From Candidatus Margulisiibacteriota bacterium (lineage in GTDB: Bacteria > Margulisbacteria > WOR-1 > O2-12-FULL-45-9): DNA of 16,336 nt. Each line of letters opens with the position of its first letter. Position 1 is the first letter of the stretch. This document shows, piece after piece, positions 8,247 to 14,217 of the stretch. The stretch is from positions 1 through 16,336 of the forward strand of contig JAQTLJ010000007.1 in assembly GCA_028714935.1 (NCBI GenBank), given 5' to 3'. The notes beneath the pieces were generated by a model. It saw nothing but the letters and a program-made list of their open reading frames with translations. It did not search any database and was not told where the DNA came from. The position numbers were made by a program, and so were the translations under genes.

Positions 8247-9922
8247 TTTACTTCTTCGCCGGAAAGGAAGCTTTTGATCTTCTGTTTTATCAATGCGGTC
8301 TTAGAGAGGATCTCCGCCGCTTCGGCGCGGGACAGGTCGGTATTCGGCTCAAAGTCTCTCCCGCCCAGGTAGTCAAGCATCCCCTCGCCTTTTATTGCGG
8401 CGACCGAAGGTGAAGCCCAGTGGTCCTTTCTCATATCCGGGAACGGTTTTTCTTCCAGCTTCGGTTTTACATAAACACCGGTATATTTGGCCAGGACAAC
8501 CGCCGCTTCCGCCCGGGTGATCTTCTGGTTCGGCCGGAAAGTTTTATTCGGATAGCCCTTGACATAGCCGCGATTAACCGCGATCTCCACATAGGGCGCC
8601 AGCCAGTCAGTCGTTTTTATATCTTTAAATACTTTCTTTTCGGCCCCTTTGACCTCAAAACCTTTTGCCTTGACCAGCAATGCCGCTAGCTCGCCGCGCG
8701 TCAACGCTTTATCCGGTTTAAATGTTCCGTCAGGATAACCGCCCATGACACCCAACGTCGCCAGATATTGGATCGGCCCTTTAGCCCAGTATTCTTCCGG
8801 GATGTCAGAGAATTTGATAAGCTCCGGCTTGCGGGCGACTTCGGCCAGCGGGATCGCCCCTTCCTTCTTCAGTTTTTCCCTGATCGCTTCCTCGACGATC
8901 TTCTTCTCCGGCCCGCGGTAACCGAAAGAGAAGAAATGCGTCGTATTCTCGGTCAGGTCACCGAACTGGTGGTAAGCGTAATCAAAAGTAAAGCCAGAGA
9001 ACTTGATCCCCACCCCGGCAGTTAAATTACTGTCTACGCTGGTCCCGGTTTCAGTCGCTCTTGGTTTTTGGTCAATACCCAACCTGAAAGCCAGGGCATC
9101 CACAGGCCAGTATTCCAGGCCGGTATGCCAGACGGTCGGCCGGTTCTCGCCCCGGCCGGATTCATAATCCAGTTTCAGGCTCAAAGCCTGGCTGTCGCTC
9201 GCGCGCATCCCCGCCGGGCCCAGAAGCTTGAACGATCCGCCCAACCTGGCAGCATATGGGATAGATTCTTCTACGCCGTTTTTCTGCCAGGTGAATTTGC
9301 CGCCGAACGCCATCGGCAGGCAATTGTTCAGCGTCAAGCCGAGCGCTGACCAGGAGTTTATATCCCATAACACCCCAAGGTCAACATCCATCCCCGAGCC
9401 GTTCGCCCCCTGCATGCTTGACCCGCCGCCGGAAAAACCCTGGAGAAAATATTTTAAGCTGCCGCCGAGCGAAATGTTATCGATCCTCCCCCGCAGGAAA
9501 CGTCCGAGGTTTGAGCCGTAAGTAAAATAGATAATGCTGGAGCTGTAATCGCTAACTCCGACCTGGGTGACCGCCGCAGTCGAGCCCGAACCGGTGATCT
9601 CGGTTATCGGGATCCCGCCGACCGCAGCATTCACATAACCGATCCCAAACCGACCGATCGGGGCGCTTTCGGCGGCGCCGACCAGGATATAACTGACATC
9701 GCCCATTAAATTGCCGCTCATGCTGATAATGTTCAGGTTGGGATTTTGGTCCAGGGCGGCCGGATTAGTAAAAATAGCGGAGGCGTCATCGATCCCGCCG
9801 ATGCAGGCCTTGCCCATCCCCAGCGGCCGCGCCCCCACGCCGATATCGCCGATGTCAACCACGGCCTGCGCGGCAAGACCGGCCAGCAATAAGCAACAAC
9901 CAGCGAAAAATAAACGCTTCAT
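8243..9922 (-). CDS. Outer-membrane beta-barrel protein (PorV/UPF0164-like) with three C-terminal SLH domains
   Basis: Residues 1-20 form a signal peptide (Lys-Arg, hydrophobic core, Ala-Gln-Ala cut site). From about residue 28 the text Gly-Ala-Arg-Pro-Leu-Gly-Met-Gly, then Asp-Asp-Ala-Ser-Ala-Ile and Asn-Pro-Ala-Ala-Leu, is the hallmark start of PorV/UPF0164-type barrels related to FadL. Alternating beta-strand sequence runs to about residue 335, ending in aromatic residues. A charged helical linker (338-368) leads to three SLH domains at about 371-418, 432-480 and 494-541, each with the Phe-x-Asp start, a Gly-Tyr-Pro-Asp-Gly-like turn and an Arg-Ala/Gly-Glu helix. SLH domains bind pyruvylated wall polymers, so the protein probably ties the outer membrane to the cell wall. 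Compared with cyanobacterial and Thermus OmpM/SomA-type proteins, where SLH is N-terminal, the order is reversed. The substrate of the barrel, if any, is unknown. It is the first gene of a unit with the HIT gene. Confidence 0.88.
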   Translation of the reverse strand: MKRLFFAGCCLLLAGLAAQAVVDIGDIGVGARPLGMGKACIGGIDDASAIFTNPAALDQNPNLNIISMSGNLMGDVSYILVGAAESAPIGRFGIGYVNAAVGGIPITEITGSGSTAAVTQVGVSDYSSSIIYFTYGSNLGRFLRGRIDNISLGGSLKYFLQGFSGGGSSMQGANGSGMDVDLGVLWDINSWSALGLTLNNCLPMAFGGKFTWQKNGVEESIPYAARLGGSFKLLGPAGMRASDSQALSLKLDYESGRGENRPTVWHTGLEYWPVDALAFRLGIDQKPRATETGTSVDSNLTAGVGIKFSGFTFDYAYHQFGDLTENTTHFFSFGYRGPEKKIVEEAIREKLKKEGAIPLAEVARKPELIKFSDIPEEYWAKGPIQYLATLGVMGGYPDGTFKPDKALTRGELAALLVKAKGFEVKGAEKKVFKDIKTTDWLAPYVEIAVNRGYVKGYPNKTFRPNQKITRAEAAVVLAKYTGVYVKPKLEEKPFPDMRKDHWASPSVAAIKGEGMLDYLGGRDFEPNTDLSRAEAAEILSKTALIKQKIKSFLSGEEVK

Positions 9923-9953
9923 TTGAAATTATTATCTCGCGAAGCGATTTCAA
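9923..9953. repeat. Inverted repeat in the divergent promoter region, possible operator
   Basis: TTGAAAT at 9923-9929 and ATTTCAA at 9947-9953 form a perfect 7-bp inverted repeat with 17 bp between them. It brackets the -10 box and spacer of the minus-strand promoter and could bind a dimeric regulator. AT-rich 7-bp repeats also arise by chance, so this is tentative. Confidence 0.25.
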
Positions 9954-9959
9954 TGTCAA
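9931..9959 (-). promoter_or_regulatory. Sigma-70 type promoter of the SLH-barrel gene
   Basis: On the minus strand, TTGACA (9959-9954) and GATAAT (9936-9931) are separated by 17 bp, which is close to consensus. Transcription would start near 9924, about 2 nt before the ATG at 9922. No Shine-Dalgarno sequence precedes that ATG, and the signal peptide requires it, so the mRNA should be leaderless. Confidence 0.7.
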
Positions 9960-9968
9960 CAGTAATTG

Positions 9969-9977
9969 TGTTAGAAT
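9969..9977 (+). promoter_or_regulatory. Extended -10 promoter of lepA
   Basis: TGT followed by TAGAAT (9972-9977) fits an extended -10 element. No good -35 is present; TTCAAT at 9949-9954 is the best at 17 bp. The expected start, 7 nt after the -10 box, falls on the A of the lepA ATG at 9984. There is no ribosome site, so lepA is predicted to be transcribed leaderless. Confidence 0.5.
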
Positions 9978-9983
9978 AAATTG

Positions 9984-11765
9984 ATGCTTTCCAAGATCAG
10001 GAACTTCTCGATCATCGCCCATATTGACCACGGCAAGTCGACTTTAGCCGACCGCTTGCTGGAATACACCGGCACGATCGAAAAACGAGACATGCGCGCC
10101 CAGGTCCTGGACACGATGGACCTCGAGCGCGAGCGCGGTATCACCATTAAAGCCCAGGCGATCAGGATGCAGTACCAGGACTATGTTTTAAATCTGATCG
10201 ATACACCAGGACACGTTGATTTTTCCTACGAAGTTTCCCGTTCGCTGGCCGCTTGCGAAGGAGCATTGCTCCTGGTCGACGCTTCCCAGGGGATCGAAGC
10301 CCAAACGCTGGCCAACTACCATCTGGCGCAGAGCAATAAACTGACCGTGATCCCGGTCATCAATAAGATCGACCTCCCCGGCGCCGAAGTGGAGATGACC
10401 AGGAACGAATTGATCAAAACGCTCGGCTTTGCTGAAGACGAGATCATCCTCGCTTCGGCCAAGGAAGGGCGCGGCATCGATGAAATAATTAACGCGGTCA
10501 TCAACCGGATGCCGCCGCCGGCCGGCGACCCCAGCGCCCCGCTCCAGGCGCTGATCTTCGATTCACATTATGATCCTTACCGCGGCGTTATCATTTATAT
10601 CAGGATCGTCAACGGCATGCTCCGCAAAGGCGATCAAATATTACTTATGGGAACAGGCAAGGAATTTGAGGCGCTGGAGATCGGGACGCTGCGGCTCGAC
10701 CTTATCCCCTGCGATAGCCTCTCAGCCGGCGAGGTCGGTTATCTTATCGGCAATATAAAAACTATCGCGGATGCCCACGTCGGCGATACCGTGACCAACG
10801 CCAGAAAACCAGCTTCCCAACCCCTGCCCGGCTACCAACCGATCAAACCAATGGTCTTCTGCGGCTTTTACCCGATCAACGGCGAAGATTACGAACTGCT
10901 CAAGGAATCGATCGAAAAGCTCCAGCTCAACGACGCCGCTCTTTTTTATGAGCCGGAAACTTCCGCCGCCCTCGGCTTCGGCTTCCGCTGCGGTTTCCTT
11001 GGCCTGCTGCACCTGGAGATCACCCAACAACGTTTGACGCGCGAATTCAACATCGGCCTGATCGCCACCACGCCAAACGTGGTCTATAAAGTCAATTTGA
11101 ACAGCAAGCAGCCAATCTATATCGATAACCCGACCAAGCTCCCCGACGTCTCAGCGATCGCCTCGATCGAAGAGCCGTATCTCAAGGTCAGCATCTTCAC
11201 CCCAGCCGATTATGTCGGCGCGGTAATGACGCTGGCGACCGAGAAGCGCGGGACGTTCATCAACCTGGAATATCTTGATCCCAAAAGAGCGATCATCACT
11301 TATGAGATGCCGCTGGCTGAAGTGATCATCGAATTCCATGACCTGCTGAAGTCGGTCTCCAAAGGTTACGCTTCCATGGATTACGAACAGATCGGCTACC
11401 GGGTTTCCGACCTGGTCAAACTGGATATCCTGATCAACCATGAGCCGGTCGACGCCCTCTCCTTTATCGTCCACCGCGACCGCGCTTTTTATTACGGCAA
11501 AAAGCTGACCGAACGGCTGGTCGACGAGATCCCCAAGCATATGTTCTCCATCCCGATCCAGGCGGCGATCGGCGGCAAGGTCATTGCCCGCGAAACGATC
11601 AAGGCCAAGCGGAAAGACGTCCTGCAAAAATGTTACGGCGGCGACATCACCCGCAAACGGAAACTTTTGGAAAAGCAGAAAGAGGGGAAAAAGAAAATGA
11701 AGCTGATCGGCAAGGTGGAAATTCCCCAGGAGGCGTTTTTGGCCGTGCTCAGGATAGGCAAATGA
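9984..11765 (+). CDS. lepA: Elongation factor 4 (LepA), ribosome back-translocating GTPase
   Basis: This is a full-length LepA of 593 residues. It is a translational GTPase that binds stalled or mis-positioned 70S ribosomes and affects initiation and elongation. G1 is Ala-His-Ile-Asp-His-Gly-Lys-Ser-Thr (12-20), the switch I Arg-Gly-Ile-Thr motif is at 51-54, G3 Asp-Thr-Pro-Gly-His at 73-77 and G4 Asn-Lys-Ile-Asp at 127-130. The EF4-specific C-terminal domain is present, with its Lys/Arg-rich stretch and the family ending Glu-Ile-Pro-Gln-Glu-Ala-Phe-Leu-Ala-Val-Leu. ATG 9984 is preferred over TTG 9981 because it gives the usual Met-x-x-x-Ile-Arg-Asn-Phe start. The stop TGA overlaps the hemW start as ATGA, so the two are likely co-transcribed and coupled, as in Bacillus. 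Confidence 0.97.
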   Translation: MLSKIRNFSIIAHIDHGKSTLADRLLEYTGTIEKRDMRAQVLDTMDLERERGITIKAQAIRMQYQDYVLNLIDTPGHVDFSYEVSRSLAACEGALLLVDASQGIEAQTLANYHLAQSNKLTVIPVINKIDLPGAEVEMTRNELIKTLGFAEDEIILASAKEGRGIDEIINAVINRMPPPAGDPSAPLQALIFDSHYDPYRGVIIYIRIVNGMLRKGDQILLMGTGKEFEALEIGTLRLDLIPCDSLSAGEVGYLIGNIKTIADAHVGDTVTNARKPASQPLPGYQPIKPMVFCGFYPINGEDYELLKESIEKLQLNDAALFYEPETSAALGFGFRCGFLGLLHLEITQQRLTREFNIGLIATTPNVVYKVNLNSKQPIYIDNPTKLPDVSAIASIEEPYLKVSIFTPADYVGAVMTLATEKRGTFINLEYLDPKRAIITYEMPLAEVIIEFHDLLKSVSKGYASMDYEQIGYRVSDLVKLDILINHEPVDALSFIVHRDRAFYYGKKLTERLVDEIPKHMFSIPIQAAIGGKVIARETIKAKRKDVLQKCYGGDITRKRKLLEKQKEGKKKMKLIGKVEIPQEAFLAVLRIGK

Positions 11766-12889
11766 CCTCCCTTTACATCCACATCCCATTCTGCAAGCAA
11801 AAATGCAATTACTGCGATTTTGTGTCGTACGCGGGGAAAGAACACCTGATTGATGAGTACGTAGAAGCTCTCTGCCGGGAAATACGATCGCAACCCGCGA
11901 CTCGCGACTCGCTTGCCTCGAGCGAAGTCGAGAGGCGACTCGCAACCATCTACTTCGGCGGCGGCACCCCGACCCTGCTCGAGCCACGGCATTTTGATAA
12001 AATAATAAAGAACCTTAATTCGTCATTCGTAATTCGTAATTCGGAATTCACAATCGAGTCCAACCCCGGCACCACCGATCTGGCAAAGCTCAAAGCTCTG
12101 CGTTCCCTCGGCATCAACCGTCTCTCGATCGGCGTTCAGTCATTCAATGACAAACATTTATCAACACTTGGCCGCATCCATAACGCTAGTGAAGCTATCA
12201 AATTCTACGAGGATGCCCGCACCGCCGGCTTCGACAACATTAATCTCGACCTGATGTTCGCCCTCCCCGGCCAGACTCTCGAGGAATGGAAAAGAGATCT
12301 CCACACAGCTCTTGACCTGGGGCCTGAACATCTTTCAACTTATAATCTGCAGATTGAAGAAGGGACACCCCTTTGGGAAAGGATGAAACAGCCCTCACCC
12401 GACTCCCTTAAGACTCTCACCCTCTCCCAGAGGGAGAGGGTTCTTCGCGCAGGCACCTTCTCCCCCTGGGAGAAGGTGAGAGTGCTCAGCAAATCGGATG
12501 AGGGCATTAGATTTCCCTCCGAAGAAGAAGAACTCACAATGTACAAATACACAATCGAAACATTGACCGCGGCGGGGTACAAACATTACGAGATCTCGAA
12601 TTTTGCCAAGGCGGGATTTGAATGCCGGCACAATATTAACTATTGGAAGAATGGCAGTTTTATCGGTATCGGAACCGGCGCAAAGTCTCAGATTATTCCT
12701 GATGAACGCAACACTATTTTCCTGGGCCTCCGCCTCCTCGAAGGTTTACCAGTTGAGAACTTTGCCGGCTACGAAAAAGAGGTCGCCGGTCTTATCAATG
12801 ACGGTTTACTCGAACGTAACAACGGTCATTATAAACTGACCCGCCAGGGTCTTTATCTCGGCAATCTTGTCTTCGAGAAGTTCGTCTAA
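11762..12889 (+). CDS. hemW: HemW-type radical SAM protein (heme chaperone family), with in-frame repeat insertions
   Basis: The 375-residue product starts at ATG 11762, inside the lepA stop, and begins with the radical SAM cluster Cys11-x3-Cys15-x2-Cys18-Asp-Phe that marks HemW rather than true HemN. Gly-Gly-Gly-Thr-Pro is at 66-70 and the Asp-Leu-Met-Phe-Ala-Leu-Pro-Gly-Gln-Thr motif at 163-172. Family members bind heme and a 4Fe-4S cluster and deliver heme to membrane respiratory enzymes. Three stretches do not look like HemW: residues 43-61, 85-97 and 211-249. Each is coded by short repeated DNA (see the repeat entries). Between Gly-Thr-Gly-Ala-Lys-Ser (about 310) and Phe-Leu-Gly-Leu-Arg, about 45 residues normally present are missing, and the usual His of Gly-Ala-His-Ser is Lys. 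The total length stays near normal because gain and loss cancel. It may be active with looped-out inserts, or decaying. Confidence 0.88.
   Translation: MTSLYIHIPFCKQKCNYCDFVSYAGKEHLIDEYVEALCREIRSQPATRDSLASSEVERRLATIYFGGGTPTLLEPRHFDKIIKNLNSSFVIRNSEFTIESNPGTTDLAKLKALRSLGINRLSIGVQSFNDKHLSTLGRIHNASEAIKFYEDARTAGFDNINLDLMFALPGQTLEEWKRDLHTALDLGPEHLSTYNLQIEEGTPLWERMKQPSPDSLKTLTLSQRERVLRAGTFSPWEKVRVLSKSDEGIRFPSEEEELTMYKYTIETLTAAGYKHYEISNFAKAGFECRHNINYWKNGSFIGIGTGAKSQIIPDERNTIFLGLRLLEGLPVENFAGYEKEVAGLINDGLLERNNGHYKLTRQGLYLGNLVFEKFV
11890..11947 (+). repeat. Heptamer array GCAACCC/GCGACTC with a central palindrome, inside hemW
   Basis: Period-7 units GCAACCC (11890-11896), GCGACTC (11897-11903), GCGACTC (11904-11910) are followed by a small palindrome, CTCGA-GCGAAG-TCGAG (11917-11932). 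On the far side come GCGACTC (11935-11941) and GCAACC (11942-11947). It codes for residues 43-61 of HemW in the variable loop before the Gly-Gly-Gly-Thr-Pro motif. The reading frame stays open through it. Confidence 0.6.
12018..12052 (+). repeat. Heptamer tandem array ATTCGTA inside hemW
   Basis: Units are ATTCGTC, ATTCGTA, ATTCGTA, ATTCGGA and a degenerate ATTCACA. A perfect array of this heptamer contains a TAA codon in every frame once per 21 bp. The C at 12024 and the G at 12044 each replace the base that would complete a TAA in the hemW frame. The array codes for roughly residues 86-97. Confidence 0.65.
12391..12505 (+). repeat. Nested palindromic (REP/MITE-like) element inserted in frame in hemW
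   Basis: The ends GCCCTCACCCGA (12391-12402) and TCGGATGAGGGC (12494-12505) are inverted with one mismatch. Within them ACTCTCAC (12413-12420) pairs with GTGAGAGT (12476-12483). Two perfect hairpins are visible: CCCTCTCCC/GGGAGAGGG (12420-12428 with 12432-12440) and CACCTTCTCCC/GGGAGAAGGTG (12454-12464 with 12468-12478), each with a 3-nt loop. The CCCTCACCC/CTCTCCC style resembles dispersed palindromic elements that usually sit between genes in many bacteria. Here it adds about 38 codons between the Glu-Gly-Thr-Pro-Leu motif and the Leu-Pro/Phe-Pro-Ser-Glu-Glu helix of HemW without a stop. Confidence 0.75.
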
Positions 12890-12908
12890 TTCGCATTACG
12901 CATTACCC
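12889..12908 (+). repeat. Short ATTACGC-type repeat directly after the hemW stop
   Basis: ATTCGC, ATTACGC and ATTACCC follow each other immediately after (and sharing the last A of) the hemW TAA. This resembles the heptamer array within hemW and suggests a second copy of a related dispersed repeat. Confidence 0.35.
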
Positions 12909-12920
12909 TATTCCCAGCTC

Positions 12921-12950
12921 TTGACAGGCCGTAAGAATTATTGCTATAAT
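12921..12950 (+). promoter_or_regulatory. Vegetative promoter of the hrcA-grpE-dnaK-dnaJ operon
   Basis: TTGACA (12921-12926) and TATAAT (12945-12950) match consensus exactly with an 18-bp spacer, and TGC just before TATAAT makes it an extended -10 as well. Transcription should start near 12957, inside the CIRCE element, whose first base is the last base of the -10 box. Confidence 0.9.
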
Positions 12951-12976
12951 TAGCACTCCAAAGGAGAGAGTGCTAA
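12950..12976 (+). promoter_or_regulatory. CIRCE operator, HrcA binding site
   Basis: TTAGCACTC, nine bases, then GAGTGCTAA is the perfect CIRCE consensus. It spans from the -10 box to the first base of the hrcA ATG, and the nine-base spacer carries most of the AAGGAG ribosome site. HrcA bound here would block RNA polymerase, and in mRNA the part of the repeat that is transcribed could also affect translation. Confidence 0.97.
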
Positions 12977-13722
12977 TGCCTGTCAAACAGCTTGAATTGG
13001 ACGAGCGCAAGAAACGGATCCTGGAAGCGATCGTGCGGGATTATCTGCATACCGCCGAGCCGGTCGGCTCGCGCACGATCTGGCGCAGTTACATGCCCGA
13101 CCTCTCCCCCGCCACCATCCGCAATGAGATGGCGGACCTGGAAGCGATGGGCTTTATCGTCCAGCCGCATACTTCCGCCGGCCGCATCCCGACCGATATT
13201 GGTTACCGTTTTTACGTTGACCACCTGATGAAAAACCGGCAGCTGACGGTCAAAGAAGAGGAGCTTATCAACGAAGGATTAAAGACCGTCCATAACGATG
13301 TCGAAGACGCCCTTCACCAGACTTTAAAGCTCCTCTCCCACCTGCTCGAATACGCTTCAGTGGTCGCGACGCTGAACAATAGGACCAGGGTCTACTCTTC
13401 CGGTTTTTCTCACATGCTCAAACAGCCGGAATTTTCCGACATCAACTTTACGCGCCATGTCATGGAGATCGTCGAAGAAGAAGACTTGATGGCGGAAATG
13501 GTGCGCGAATATACCACCGAAAAAGGCGTGACTATCAGGATCGGCTCGGAAAACAAATTCAAGGAAGTCAAGAATTGCAGTGTGGTCATGAGCTCATATG
13601 AAATGAAAGATACCGCTTCGGGCGGGATCGGCGTTATCGGTCCGACCCGGATGAGCTATGCCCGCGTCGCCAGTATTTTAGAGACTATATCGCGTCGCCT
13701 CGATAAACTCACGGAGGAATAA
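12976..13722 (+). CDS. hrcA: Heat-inducible repressor HrcA, short form lacking the central region
   Basis: HrcA represses chaperone operons by binding CIRCE and needs GroE (or a similar chaperone) to stay active. ATG 12976 is chosen over GTG 12970 because AGGAG at 12962-12966 is 9 nt from the ATG and only 3 from the GTG. The winged-helix DNA-binding part is normal: Ser-Pro-Ala-Thr-Ile-Arg-Asn-Glu-Met (44-52) and Thr-Ser-Ala-Gly-Arg-Ile-Pro-Thr (66-73) are the family signatures. The C-terminal part is also present, with Leu-Lys-Gln-Pro-Glu-Phe (148-153) and Ile-Gly-Pro-Thr-Arg-Met-Ser-Tyr-Ala-Arg. Between about residues 133 and 138 the sequence jumps over some 95 residues that in Bacillus HrcA (343 aa) hold the first half of the GAF-like domain and the inserted dimerisation domain. 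The product is 248 aa. It is autoregulated by the operator overlapping its own start. Confidence 0.95.
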   Translation: MPVKQLELDERKKRILEAIVRDYLHTAEPVGSRTIWRSYMPDLSPATIRNEMADLEAMGFIVQPHTSAGRIPTDIGYRFYVDHLMKNRQLTVKEEELINEGLKTVHNDVEDALHQTLKLLSHLLEYASVVATLNNRTRVYSSGFSHMLKQPEFSDINFTRHVMEIVEEEDLMAEMVREYTTEKGVTIRIGSENKFKEVKNCSVVMSSYEMKDTASGGIGVIGPTRMSYARVASILETISRRLDKLTEE

Positions 13723-13724
13723 CG

Positions 13725-14216
13725 ATGGCTGAAGAGCTGCAGGAAGTGCAAAAGGAACTGCCCCCGGAAAAAAGCGAACTGGAGCTGGCAAAAGAAGAGC
13801 TGGCCGAGACCAAAAACCGCCTGCTCAGAGCTCTGGCAGACTTTGATAATTATAAAAAGCGCTCGGCAATTGAGCGCGAGCAGTTCGTTCAGTTCGCTAA
13901 TGAGGAGCTGATCACCGCCCTTCTCCCGATCTTGGACGGTTTTAGCCGGGCACTTAAGCACCAGACCAGTGCGGCAATGACCAAAGGAGTGGCTCTGATC
14001 AAGAAACAGCTAGAAGATGTTTTGACCAAGCACGGCGTCAAGGAGATCGAAGCACTCGGCAAGCCTTACGACCCGAATGTACACGAGGCGATACTGCAAA
14101 AGGAGCATAAAGGTCCGGAAGGCGTGATCATCGAGGAAATGCAGAAAGGTTATTCTTTACACGGGAGGGTCATACGCCCTTCCATGGTAATCGTCAGTAA
14201 GAAAGGAGAAAAATAA
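13725..14216 (+). CDS. grpE: Nucleotide exchange factor GrpE
   Basis: GrpE opens the nucleotide site of DnaK to release ADP. The 163 residues show the expected layout: an acidic N-terminus, a long coiled-coil helix with Leu-Arg-Ala-Leu-Ala-Asp-Phe-Asp-Asn-Tyr-Lys-Lys-Arg (about 34-46) that forms the dimer, a four-helix-bundle segment, and the C-terminal beta domain with Gly-Tyr-Ser-Leu-His-Gly-Arg-Val-Ile-Arg-Pro-Ser-Met-Val that contacts DnaK. GGAGG at 13713-13717 lies 7 nt before the ATG, inside the end of hrcA. It is in the CIRCE-controlled operon, 2 nt after the hrcA stop. Confidence 0.96.
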   Translation: MAEELQEVQKELPPEKSELELAKEELAETKNRLLRALADFDNYKKRSAIEREQFVQFANEELITALLPILDGFSRALKHQTSAAMTKGVALIKKQLEDVLTKHGVKEIEALGKPYDPNVHEAILQKEHKGPEGVIIEEMQKGYSLHGRVIRPSMVIVSKKGEK

Positions 14217-14217
14217 C

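Noticed and set aside
8300..8330. Lipoprotein signal for the SLH-barrel protein from the Ala-Gly-Cys-Cys in its leader
   Set aside because: The Cys are at residues 9-10, too early for a lipobox with a full hydrophobic core; a normal signal peptidase I site follows at about residue 20.
11630..11761. Upstream extension of the hemW reading frame by 44 codons into lepA
   Set aside because: The extension only reads the C-terminal part of lepA in another frame; the HemW family starts at the Met directly before Thr-Ser-Leu-Tyr-Ile-His-Ile-Pro, and ATGA overlap with lepA is a normal junction.
11151..11987. Minus-strand open frame of 278 codons across lepA and hemW
   Set aside because: It spans two well-supported plus-strand genes and includes the antisense of the repeat arrays; no family resemblance.
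11890..12505. CRISPR array in hemW because of regularly repeated short units
   Set aside because: The units are 7 bp with no spacers of constant length, and the third element is a palindrome; this is not a repeat-spacer array.
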